Part shown: positions 25,221-31,698 of the stretch, in pieces
Numbering within the stretch: position 1 is the first letter of the stretch
How the letters are laid out: each line of letters begins with the position of its first letter
Source: JAICND01 sp040905905
GTDB lineage: Bacteria; Actinomycetota; Acidimicrobiia; Spongiisociales; ZC4RG35
Assembly (NCBI GenBank): GCA_040905905.1
Contig: JBBDQN010000050.1
Span: 1 to 64,000, forward strand
DNA length: 64,000 nt
Direction: 5' to 3'
Made by a program: the position numbers and the translations under genes
The notes under the pieces: model-generated
What the model was told of the DNA's origin: nothing
The model's database searches: none
Seen by the model: the letters and a program-made list of their open reading frames with translations, nothing else

Positions 25221-25253
25221 TCCTGCTCCTNNNNNNNNNNGGACTACGAGCCA
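25211..25253. terminator. 13-bp inverted repeat spanning an assembly gap; contains the stops of menE and arfB
   Basis: TGGCTCGTAGTCC at 25211-25223 is the exact complement of 25241-25253. The palindromic copies each contain TCGTAG, which gives the TAG stop of menE on plus and of arfB on minus. The loop contains ten Ns, so its real length is unknown. It probably terminates both convergent genes, and the fold may have caused the sequencing gap. Confidence 0.7.
25231..25240. other. Assembly gap (10 N)
   Basis: Ten undetermined bases, probably a scaffold join of unknown true size. It lies in the loop of the inverted repeat between menE and arfB and does not interrupt a recognised coding region. 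Confidence 0.98.
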
Positions 25254-25654
25254 AAATCCCTTCGACGACCCTGTTTGAGGTCGCTGCGCCGGCGTTTGCC
25301 TTCCAAACGGCGTTCCCGGGAGGCAAGGGTCGGGCGGGTGGGACGCCGTTGGCGGGGGCGCTGGGCTGCCTGGTTGAGCAACGATGCCAGCCGCTCCTGG
25401 GCCAATCGTCGATTCTGGAGCTGGCTGCGGGTGTCGTCGGCGCTGACGGCGACGACCCCAGCCGCTCCCCTGTTGCCGAGTCTTCGTAGCATGTGGGCCT
25501 TGAGAGGATCAGGGATCGAAGCCGAAGCACCTAGATCGAAGCGAACCTCGGCCCGGGTGTGAGCGCGGTTGGCATGTTGTCCGCCGGGGCCGCCTGACGG
25601 CCCAAAGCTCCACTCGAGCTCCGAGTCGGGTATGGGGTGTCCGTCGACGATCAC
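25244..25654 (-). CDS. arfB: ArfB-type peptidyl-tRNA hydrolase, ribosome rescue
   Basis: ArfB (YaeJ) frees stalled ribosomes by hydrolysing peptidyl-tRNA. The catalytic loop SGGPGGQHANR contains the GGQ motif near the N-terminus. There is no codon-recognition domain, unlike release factors. The C-terminal tail from about residue 95 is very basic (RQRRPTRPTLASRERRLEGKRR), as needed to enter the empty mRNA channel. Length of 136 residues is normal. It starts at GTG 25654 with GGAGAG just upstream and ends inside the inverted repeat shared with menE. Confidence 0.93.
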   Translation of the reverse strand: MIVDGHPIPDSELEWSFGPSGGPGGQHANRAHTRAEVRFDLGASASIPDPLKAHMLRRLGNRGAAGVVAVSADDTRSQLQNRRLAQERLASLLNQAAQRPRQRRPTRPTLASRERRLEGKRRRSDLKQGRRRDFGS

Positions 25655-25735
25655 CTGCTCTCCATCTTCACATTTGGCGACGTCCTGTCGAGCCTGATCC
25701 TATCTTCGCGGCATACGCCACTCGGAGGAGGGTAA

Positions 25736-26926
25736 GTGACTGGCGATTTACAAGCTCAGGCGCGCATGTTGTTCAAAGGCGCGCTGGCCATCTTCGTGGT
25801 GACCATTGTCATCGGGATTCTCAACGGACTCGACATCTGGGAGCCGTCTAGAACGATGCTCCTCACCCACGTTCACGCAGGCACCCTTGGTTGGATCACG
25901 TTGGCCGTTGTCGCTTGCACGATGGCCATGTTCGGAGATGATGCTGATCCGAAATCGGTTGCCTCCGGACGCAATCTCTCGATGGCAGCGTTGGTGACCG
26001 TGGCGATCTATGTCCTAGCTTTCGCGACGACCACCGGGATCTTTCGGCCCATAGCCGGCACTCTCCTGTTGGTCTCCATTGTTTGGCTCTTGATCTGGGT
26101 GGGAGGCCGGTATCGGGCCAGCGAGAAAACCACTGCCCAACTGGCGCTATATCTTGCAGTGGTCTCGTTGACGATCGGCGCCATTCTCGGCGTCTTGCTG
26201 GGCCTCTTTGTGGCCAACGGGTCCCTACCGGGTTTGAGTACGGAGAGAGCGGCTGCATTGGCGGGTGCCCATCCTGCAGCAATGTTGATCGGCTACTTGA
26301 TCCTGGCGGGTGTGGGGGTCAGCCACTGGGTCCTGAACGGTGGGCAGGGCATGGTGGGCCGCTTCGTGGCCTGGGCTCTGTTTGTTGCCGGTCTGATCGT
26401 CAACGTCGCCTTCATATTCGATTTAGTGGATGAGTTGGCGCCCGTCTTCTCGGGATTGCAGGTGATTGCCATCATCGCGTACATCGTTCATATGTGGAGC
26501 CGAATCAAACCGAGCGCCTGGGCTGGCGGTGGAGCTGCCAATTTCGGGCGCGTCGCTGTTTTGGGGCTGGTGGTTGGGATCGGGCTTCTTGTATATGTGG
26601 TCCAGCTCTTCACCTCCGGGCAGTTGGATCCCGAGACCGGAACCGGTCCGGTGGGAGTGCTCATCGCCTTTGACCATGCCATGTTCATTGGTGTCATGAC
26701 CAATGCTTTATTTGCGGCTGTAGGACGGCTGGCTTCGACGCCGGCAGCCACCAACCGGCTCGTGTTATTGGCGGTCAACACCGGCGTGCTTCTGTTTCTC
26801 ATCGGTCTGATTGGCGAGTCCGCGATTCTCAAGCGGATCGGCACTCCGATCATGGGGTTGGCCCTCCTTTGGGCCATCGCCACTTACTGGCAGGGCCTCG
26901 GGCAATCGCAACCCGCCACCGCCTGA
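25736..26926 (+). CDS. Polytopic membrane protein with heme-copper-oxidase-like His motifs
   Basis: A 396-residue integral membrane protein with about twelve predicted helices. Histidines sit at helix ends in LTHVHAGTLGWITL, AGAHPAAMLIGYL, GVSHWVL and FDHAMFIGVM, a pattern reminiscent of the heme-binding subunit I of cbb3 oxidases and related NO-reductase-like proteins, but the full set of metal ligands for an oxidase is not obvious. The GTG start is preceded by GGAGGAGGG. A cytochrome c lipoprotein gene follows 5 bp later, so the two probably work together in electron transfer. A substrate such as oxygen or nitric oxide cannot be assigned. Confidence 0.7.
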   Translation: MTGDLQAQARMLFKGALAIFVVTIVIGILNGLDIWEPSRTMLLTHVHAGTLGWITLAVVACTMAMFGDDADPKSVASGRNLSMAALVTVAIYVLAFATTTGIFRPIAGTLLLVSIVWLLIWVGGRYRASEKTTAQLALYLAVVSLTIGAILGVLLGLFVANGSLPGLSTERAAALAGAHPAAMLIGYLILAGVGVSHWVLNGGQGMVGRFVAWALFVAGLIVNVAFIFDLVDELAPVFSGLQVIAIIAYIVHMWSRIKPSAWAGGGAANFGRVAVLGLVVGIGLLVYVVQLFTSGQLDPETGTGPVGVLIAFDHAMFIGVMTNALFAAVGRLASTPAATNRLVLLAVNTGVLLFLIGLIGESAILKRIGTPIMGLALLWAIATYWQGLGQSQPATA

Positions 26927-26931
26927 CGGCC

Positions 26932-27366
26932 ATGCGCCGACGGGTGGGGGTGGCGGCTCTGTTCGTCGTGCTGGGGTTGGCCGCATGCGCAGCGGAACCC
27001 GAGACGCCTCCCGATCCTGACCTTGAAGCTGGACGGGAGGCCTATGGTCGCCTTTGCTCGGTCTGTCATGGCGGGTCCGGCGAAGGTGCGGTGGGACCGG
27101 CCCTAAGCGCGGTCGTGGCCACCTTTCCCGACTGCGAGACCCAACTGCAGTGGATCTCCCTGGGCTCGGCGAGATGGCGTACCGAGGTGAGCCCAACCTA
27201 TGGGACCCAGGAGAGTGGAATCACCGGGGCGATGCCGTCATTCGAGCCGACCTTGACCGAAACCCAGATTCGCCAGGTTGCCGCTTTCGAGAGAACCCGA
27301 TACGGAGGTTCCGACGAGAACGCTGCCCTTATGGCCTGTGGCCTCCGAGTGAGGCGTGAGACGTGA
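26932..27366 (+). CDS. Cytochrome c lipoprotein
   Basis: An exported single-heme c-type cytochrome of 144 residues. The start at ATG 26932 gives MRRRVGVAALFVVLGLAAC, a lipoprotein signal with the lipobox Cys at residue 19 (LAAC). The heme motif is CSVCHGG, preceded by GREAYGRLC as in class I cytochromes, and a likely sixth ligand Met lies in GAMPSFEPTLTETQIRQVAAF. It is 5 bp downstream of the membrane protein gene and probably passes electrons to it on the outer membrane face. The coding end overlaps three GTGAGRC-like heptads at 27349-27368. Confidence 0.9.
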   Translation: MRRRVGVAALFVVLGLAACAAEPETPPDPDLEAGREAYGRLCSVCHGGSGEGAVGPALSAVVATFPDCETQLQWISLGSARWRTEVSPTYGTQESGITGAMPSFEPTLTETQIRQVAAFERTRYGGSDENAALMACGLRVRRET

Positions 27367-27368
27367 GC
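27349..27368. repeat. GTGAGRC-like heptad repeat at the end of the cytochrome c gene
   Basis: Three successive 7-base units, GTGAGGC, GTGAGAC and GTGAGC, overlap the TGA stop of the cytochrome gene. A like pair occurs at the start of menA (minus strand, 23033-23052). Confidence 0.6.
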
Positions 27369-27369
27369 G

Positions 27370-28686
27370 CTACTCGTAATACTCAGTTCCGAGGTGGGTG
27401 ATCAAGTCTTCACCCATGAGGTCTCGGAGGGTGTTCTTGAGCTTGGTGAGCTGGATGAAGAGATCGTTCTCGGGATAGAGACCTGCGGCCGTTTGCGGGC
27501 TCTTGAAGTAGAACGACAGCCACTCCTGGATCCCTTTCTTGTTGGCCCGTTGGGCGAGGTCCATGAACAGGGCTAGGTCGAGGACGATGGGTGCCGCCAG
27601 GATCGAGTCCTTGCAGAGGAAGTCGATCTTGATCTGCATGGGATAACCCATCCATCCGAAGATGTCGATGTTGTCCCATCCCTCCTTGTCGTCACCACGG
27701 GGTGGGTAGTAGTTGATCCGGACGACGTGATAGAGGTCGGCGTAGAGATCGGGGTATACCTCGGGTTGAAGGATCGTTTCCAGCACACCGAGCTTGGAGA
27801 CCTCCTTGGACTTGAAGCTCTCGGGATCGTCGAGCACCTCGCCGTCGCGGTTACCCAGAATGTTGGTCGAGTACCAGCCTTTGATCCCCAGCATTCGAGC
27901 TTTCAGACCCGGGGCGATCATCGTCTTCATCAGGGTCTGGCCGGTCTTGAAGTCTTTGCCACAAACCGGCACTCCCCGCAGGTCGGCGAGTTCGAGCATC
28001 GCCGGAACGTCGACGGTGAAGTTGGGAGCGCCGTTGGCAAAGGGAACTCCCGTTTGCAGGGCGGCATAGGCATAAACCTGCGAGGGAGCGATGTTGGGGT
28101 CCGACTTCTTGAGGCCCTCCTCGAATGACGCCAGATCGCGGTGGACAGGGGCCGGTTCGTGATAGGCCTCGGTGGAGCCACACCAAACCATCACCAGCCG
28201 TTCACAATCGTGTTCGGTGCGGAATCGTTCGATGTCCTCCATCAGCATCTCTGCGAGGTCCATGGTCGTGGGGGCGCTCTTGACCTGGTCGTATCCCTCA
28301 AGCCGTTTCACCCAATCGGGGGAAAACACCGCTGACATGGGCCGGATAACTCGTAACTCATCGCCAACGGCTTCGAGGTGACCCGGCTGCAGCACCCCGG
28401 CCTTCATGGCAGCCGCGTAAGCGTCGTCGGAATATGGGTCCCACCCGCCGAACTCGAGGTCGTTGAGGTCAGCGAGATCAACGAACTCCTTGATCATGGG
28501 GTTGCGCTTTTCGGTCCGTTTGCCGAGGCGAAGGTGTCCCATTTGGGTCAACGATCCGATGGGAATCGAGAAGCCCTTGCGCACCGAGAGAACGCCCGAG
28601 TAGAAGGTGGTGGCAACCGCCCCCATCCCTGGGGTCAGGATTCCGAGCTTGCCTGTGGCGGGGGCGATCTGGGCGGCAGGGGACAT
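27370..28686 (-). CDS. ino1: Inositol-3-phosphate synthase
   Basis: This NAD-dependent enzyme isomerises glucose 6-phosphate to inositol 3-phosphate, the entry to inositol lipids and to mycothiol. The Rossmann start is KLGILTPGMGAVATTF. The conserved substrate region contains GKDFKTGQTLMKTMIAPGLKAR, which holds the catalytic lysines, and the NILGNRDGEVL segment. At 438 residues it is longer than the ~365-residue mycobacterial form and resembles the long bacterial type. The ATG at 28686 is chosen because GGAGG stands 4 bases upstream. It is divergent from the DUF6941-like gene and converges on the cytochrome gene. Confidence 0.92.
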   Translation of the reverse strand: MSPAAQIAPATGKLGILTPGMGAVATTFYSGVLSVRKGFSIPIGSLTQMGHLRLGKRTEKRNPMIKEFVDLADLNDLEFGGWDPYSDDAYAAAMKAGVLQPGHLEAVGDELRVIRPMSAVFSPDWVKRLEGYDQVKSAPTTMDLAEMLMEDIERFRTEHDCERLVMVWCGSTEAYHEPAPVHRDLASFEEGLKKSDPNIAPSQVYAYAALQTGVPFANGAPNFTVDVPAMLELADLRGVPVCGKDFKTGQTLMKTMIAPGLKARMLGIKGWYSTNILGNRDGEVLDDPESFKSKEVSKLGVLETILQPEVYPDLYADLYHVVRINYYPPRGDDKEGWDNIDIFGWMGYPMQIKIDFLCKDSILAAPIVLDLALFMDLAQRANKKGIQEWLSFYFKSPQTAAGLYPENDLFIQLTKLKNTLRDLMGEDLITHLGTEYYE

Positions 28687-28732
28687 AGAACCTCCGATTA
28701 GATGACCAAGAGTAAAGGCTGCAACCCGGAGG

Positions 28733-28738
28733 TAGAGT
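28733..28738 (+). promoter_or_regulatory. Putative -10 hexamer (TAGAGT) upstream of the DUF6941-like gene
   Basis: TAGAGT ends 6 bases before the GTG at 28745, the same geometry as at other genes here. The intervening CGCCGG is not a ribosome-binding site. Confidence 0.35.
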
Positions 28739-28744
28739 CGCCGG

Positions 28745-29185
28745 GTGGAGCTCGAACTCGAGCCGCTGCGGCCAACCATAGACCTGGCGATGCTTGCCGA
28801 CGCAGTTCAGGCCATTCAGGGCAAGCTCTACGTCCTTGGAGGCGGGTGGGACACTCTCTTTGTCTCGGGATTTCCGGCCCGGCATCCGAGTCTGGCGATC
28901 GCCGTGCGCCTGCGAATTCCCTGGGCTATGTCCACCACGACATTGCGGCTGGGCGTCGAGCTCCAGGATGCGGATGGAGTGCCCCTCTTACCGGGCGGCC
29001 AGGTTCGGCATGAGGTGGTGATTCGACGGCAATCGACCGAGATGGACCGGGCCGATACCGGGGTGGTCCGCTCTTTCACCTTCAACAACCTCACTTTCCA
29101 ATCCGAGGGTGACTTCTCATTTGTCATCTCGATCGATGACGAGGTCACAAGTCGCTTGCGGTTTTCAATTCGTCGGAAAAAGTAG
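28745..29185 (+). CDS. DUF6941-like hypothetical protein
   Basis: A 146-residue cytoplasmic protein of unknown function that looks like the small beta-sandwich proteins annotated as DUF6941 in actinobacteria. The start of that pattern, an ADAVQAIQGKLYVLGGGWDTLF segment, is clear, and later strands include VRLRIPWAMSTTTLRLGVEL and RSFTFNNLTFQSEGDFSFVISID. It has no signal peptide, membrane segment or catalytic motif. It starts with GTG and appears leaderless. It is divergent from ino1. The family assignment is from memory of the motif and is moderate. Confidence 0.72.
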   Translation: MELELEPLRPTIDLAMLADAVQAIQGKLYVLGGGWDTLFVSGFPARHPSLAIAVRLRIPWAMSTTTLRLGVELQDADGVPLLPGGQVRHEVVIRRQSTEMDRADTGVVRSFTFNNLTFQSEGDFSFVISIDDEVTSRLRFSIRRKK

Positions 29186-29494
29186 AGACTCGGAGGCCAA
29201 GCAGGTAGTCCGGGTTTCCGTCTTTCGCCTTGTTCCGGGGTGATTCAAGCTTTTTCCCACTTTTGCCGATACCCACCCAGCCCATCAGCCTGTAGCCAGG
29301 GAGTGGCGCTTCGGCGTCGGGTACGGGTGCCAAATGCGGGCACGTGGCGCAGCGGCTAACGCTGGCCTACCAGAGGCCGGGGGCGGCAACGTCCCCGGCC
29401 TCTCCAGTGTCTAGTCCTTTGGTTTTGCCGCTTCCATTCATGAGGGTTAGGTTCCCCGGCTCTCTCGGGGGACATGGGGGTTCCTGCCCGCACA
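29186..29494 (+). other. 309-bp gene-free region with folded elements, candidate leader of the M23 peptidase gene
   Basis: No credible gene lies here. At 29344-29362 the sequence GTGGCGCAGCGGCTAACGC matches the D-arm region of tRNAs, and TGGCC-TACCAGA-GGCC resembles an anticodon arm, but no T-arm or acceptor partner follows. A strong 11-bp hairpin pairs 29372-29382 with 29393-29403, and it competes with a GGCC/GGCC pairing at 29364-29367 and 29375-29378. CCCCG/CGGGG at about 29456-29470 can mask the ribosome-binding region. This looks like a regulatory leader, but I cannot name a riboswitch class. Confidence 0.45.
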
Positions 29495-30199
29495 ATGAGT
29501 ACTACAAGACGTCACTTCCTTCGTGTTCTGGTTGGCGCCACCGCCGCTGGCGCTCTGGCTCCGATAACCGCTCGCCCCGGATGGGCGGCGGAAGACCCGT
29601 TTTTGTACTTTCCGCACGATCCGCTGGTCACCCACTTTTCCTCAACCTTCGGTGCCGCCCGCTCGGGCGGTCGTCGTCACCAGGGCAACGACCTAATGGC
29701 GCCTAAGTTGACGCCGGTGTATGCCGCCGCCGCCGGCGTGGTCACCATCGTCAGCGATGGACCCACGTCTGGTCGATATCTCGTCGTCGAGCACGAAGAG
29801 ATTTGGAGCACCTGGTACATGCACCTCAACAACGACGAGCGCGGGGCCGACCGTGGCCGCGTTGATTGGTCGTTGACCCTGGCTCCGGGCATCGAGGTCG
29901 GATCATCAGTGGCAGGTGGCCAACACGTGGCCTATTCGGGTGACTCGGGTAACGCCGAAGGAACCGGCGCCCACACTCATTTTGAATTGCACCGCAACGG
30001 CCGGGCGGTGAACCCCTTCCGCCATCTGGTCGATGCGTACGACCGGGCGGTGGCAGATCTCGCGGCCCAGGAGACTGCCGCTCATGTTGATGCTCTCTGT
30101 CGTCCGGTCGTTGGCGCTCCCCAGGTCGACGGCGAGGTGTGCGTGTTACCCGTCGGCCCGCAGCCGGGTCCGGTCATCGGCGTGCCCGCAACGTCCTGA
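29495..30199 (+). CDS. M23 family metallopeptidase, Tat-exported
   Basis: A zinc peptidase of the LytM/peptidase M23 family that cuts peptidoglycan cross-bridges or related peptides outside the cell. The N-terminus has a twin-arginine signal, TTRRHFLRVLVGATAAGALAP, ending near a GWAAE cleavage site. Zinc ligands are His and Asp in RRHQGNDLMAP and the His in HTHFELH. The domain spans about residues 45-175; a Cys-containing tail of unknown role follows. Two starts are possible, ATG 29474 or ATG 29495; I use the second. The long folded region upstream suggests regulation at the mRNA level. Confidence 0.85.
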   Translation: MSTTRRHFLRVLVGATAAGALAPITARPGWAAEDPFLYFPHDPLVTHFSSTFGAARSGGRRHQGNDLMAPKLTPVYAAAAGVVTIVSDGPTSGRYLVVEHEEIWSTWYMHLNNDERGADRGRVDWSLTLAPGIEVGSSVAGGQHVAYSGDSGNAEGTGAHTHFELHRNGRAVNPFRHLVDAYDRAVADLAAQETAAHVDALCRPVVGAPQVDGEVCVLPVGPQPGPVIGVPATS

Positions 30200-30206
30200 T
30201 ACGCGA

Positions 30207-30650
30207 TCAAATCGCTGCTGCGTCATCGAGGGCAGCAACCTTCTCGGCGATCTCGTCCGCCGGCATCGTGGCCGCGACCACTGCCTCCTCGGGGGCCCCG
30301 CTAACTGGGTAGGTCCCGTTTCCCACCCAGATGGCGCGCTTGGCGCGCGACTCCCGTATAGAGGCCGCCCATCCTGCCAATACCTGGCCCGGACTCTGGG
30401 CAAAGCTGAGCTCGCGGCCATCAGTGACAGCTTCGGTGATGAGGACGACGGAGAAACAGTTCGTGCAGGCCGCCGCTACGTGGCTCTGGTCCGAGAGATC
30501 GCCAAGGGCGACCTTGATCCCGAGCAGGCGCAGGCGCTCTCCCACCTCAGGGGAACTGACAAATGCACGGACCTCACGATCGGACGCGGCCAGACGTTCG
30601 ACCACCAGGACGCCAAGAGCCGTGTCCGCTCCGATGACGATGACGGGCAT
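30207..30650 (-). CDS. NAD(P)-binding Rossmann-fold protein, short NmrA-like
   Basis: A 147-residue protein with an N-terminal Rossmann motif (VIVIGADTALGVLVVERLA) and the NmrA/SDR-a type pattern that follows (REVRAFVSSPEVGERLRLLGIKVALGDLSD). It is about half the length of a full atypical SDR and lacks the C-terminal substrate domain, so it may be a cofactor-binding sensor. The ATG at 30650 is the only reasonable start. It is divergent from the homocysteine methyltransferase-like gene and converges on the M23 peptidase gene with an 7-bp gap. Confidence 0.7.
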   Translation of the reverse strand: MPVIVIGADTALGVLVVERLAASDREVRAFVSSPEVGERLRLLGIKVALGDLSDQSHVAAACTNCFSVVLITEAVTDGRELSFAQSPGQVLAGWAASIRESRAKRAIWVGNGTYPVSGAPEEAVVAATMPADEIAEKVAALDDAAAI

Positions 30651-30701
30651 CGTCGGGGAATGTAACCCGGCTGCGGTACATTCAGATCAGGAGGTGAGTT
30701 A

Positions 30702-31079
30702 GTGGCTAATGGGATTCTCGAGCGCCTGGCAGCCGGACCGGTCCTGGGTGACGGCGGGTATCTCCTCGAGTTGGAAAAGCGGGGCCACGTTCAGGCAGGA
30801 CCGTTCACGCCCGAGGTAGTGATCGAACGCCCTGACTCCCTTGTGGAGTTACATCGCGAGTTCTTGCGGGCCGGGGTCGACGTCCTCCAGACGATGACCT
30901 TCTATGCCTCCGAGGACAAACTCGCCACCGTCGGACTGGCTGGCAAGGTTGATGAGATCAACCGGACCGCAGTGGGGATTGCCCGGAAGGTTGCGGATGA
31001 GGGCCAGGCACTAGTGGCAGGCAATCTCTCCCTCACTGGGCCTACGACCCGGCGGACCCGGCTTCCGCCGACCGGGTGA
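30702..31079 (+). CDS. Homocysteine S-methyltransferase-like protein, N-terminal fragment (frameshifted)
   Basis: These 125 residues are the first third of a homocysteine S-methyltransferase family TIM barrel: GPVLGDGGYLLELEKRG, a REFLRAGVDVLQTMTFYASEDKL segment and the LVAGNLSLT strand are typical. After residue 112 the reading frame turns into an unrelated Arg/Pro/Thr run and stops. In another frame from about 31037 the normal continuation (AYDPADPASADRV) goes on into the following fragment. One base seems to be missing in CTCACTGGGCC at 31033-31042. GGAGG lies upstream of the GTG start. Confidence 0.8.
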   Translation: MANGILERLAAGPVLGDGGYLLELEKRGHVQAGPFTPEVVIERPDSLVELHREFLRAGVDVLQTMTFYASEDKLATVGLAGKVDEINRTAVGIARKVADEGQALVAGNLSLTGPTTRRTRLPPTG

Positions 31080-31696
31080 GAGAATTGTTCGATCGACAAC
31101 TCGAGGTGCAGACCGCCGCCGGTGGCGTCGACTTCTGGATCGGCGAGACCTTCGGGTGGATGGGGGAAGCCTTGATCTTCGTAGAAAGGGCACGGTTCAC
31201 CGGGATGCCGGTGATGGCGACGATCTCTTTCGAGTCGAGGCCGATTCAGTCATATGAAGGTTGGGACCCCGCCGAGTGTGCTCGCCGGCTGGAAGACGCC
31301 GGGGCCGACATCGTCGGCGTCAACTGTCTAAACGGTCCACGTCAACAGCTGCCGATCGCTGCTGCCATGGCCGCCGCCGTCGACTGTCATGTGGCAAGCC
31401 AACCAGTGGCTTATGAGACATCCGATGAGCTCATCGACTTCACCGCCAGCCCGGCCTTCCCTTATGAGCTCGACCCGTTGCAGCTTTCGCGACGGGAGAT
31501 GGCTCGGTTCGCTGAAGAGGCTCGCAACTCGGGTGTGTCCTATATCGGTTCGTGCTCCGGCTCGGTGCAGGCGCATGTAAGAGCAATGGCCAAGGCCCTC
31601 GGGAAGCTCCCGATGGACGAGCGACCATGGCGGTCTCCAACCGGCAAGGCAATGTCTGCCTACGAACAATACAGGCATACCGAAACCGAGATCTGA
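31076..31696 (+). CDS. Homocysteine S-methyltransferase-like protein, C-terminal fragment (frameshifted)
   Basis: This is the remaining two thirds of the methyltransferase barrel. Family segments are FWIGETFGWMGEA, the first zinc-ligand motif GVNCLNGPRQQL, and the last zinc motif, which here reads GSCSGS where homologues have GGCCG. One of the paired cysteines is thus a Ser, so zinc and thiol binding may differ. The GTG at 31076 overlaps the stop of the first fragment, so the two pieces could be translated separately, but the family sequence starts upstream of it. A one-base assembly or sequencing error is as likely as true gene decay. The flavoenzyme gene follows 2 bp later. Confidence 0.8.
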   Translation: MRELFDRQLEVQTAAGGVDFWIGETFGWMGEALIFVERARFTGMPVMATISFESRPIQSYEGWDPAECARRLEDAGADIVGVNCLNGPRQQLPIAAAMAAAVDCHVASQPVAYETSDELIDFTASPAFPYELDPLQLSRREMARFAEEARNSGVSYIGSCSGSVQAHVRAMAKALGKLPMDERPWRSPTGKAMSAYEQYRHTETEI

Positions 31697-31698
31697 GC

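Noticed and set aside
29186..29345. A confirmed c-di-AMP riboswitch
   Set aside because: Only short pieces resemble the consensus. Without a covariance search the call cannot be supported, so it is given only as a hypothesis.
29344..29403. A functional tRNA gene
   Set aside because: The D-arm fits and an anticodon-like loop exists, but U33, the T-arm and an acceptor partner are missing.
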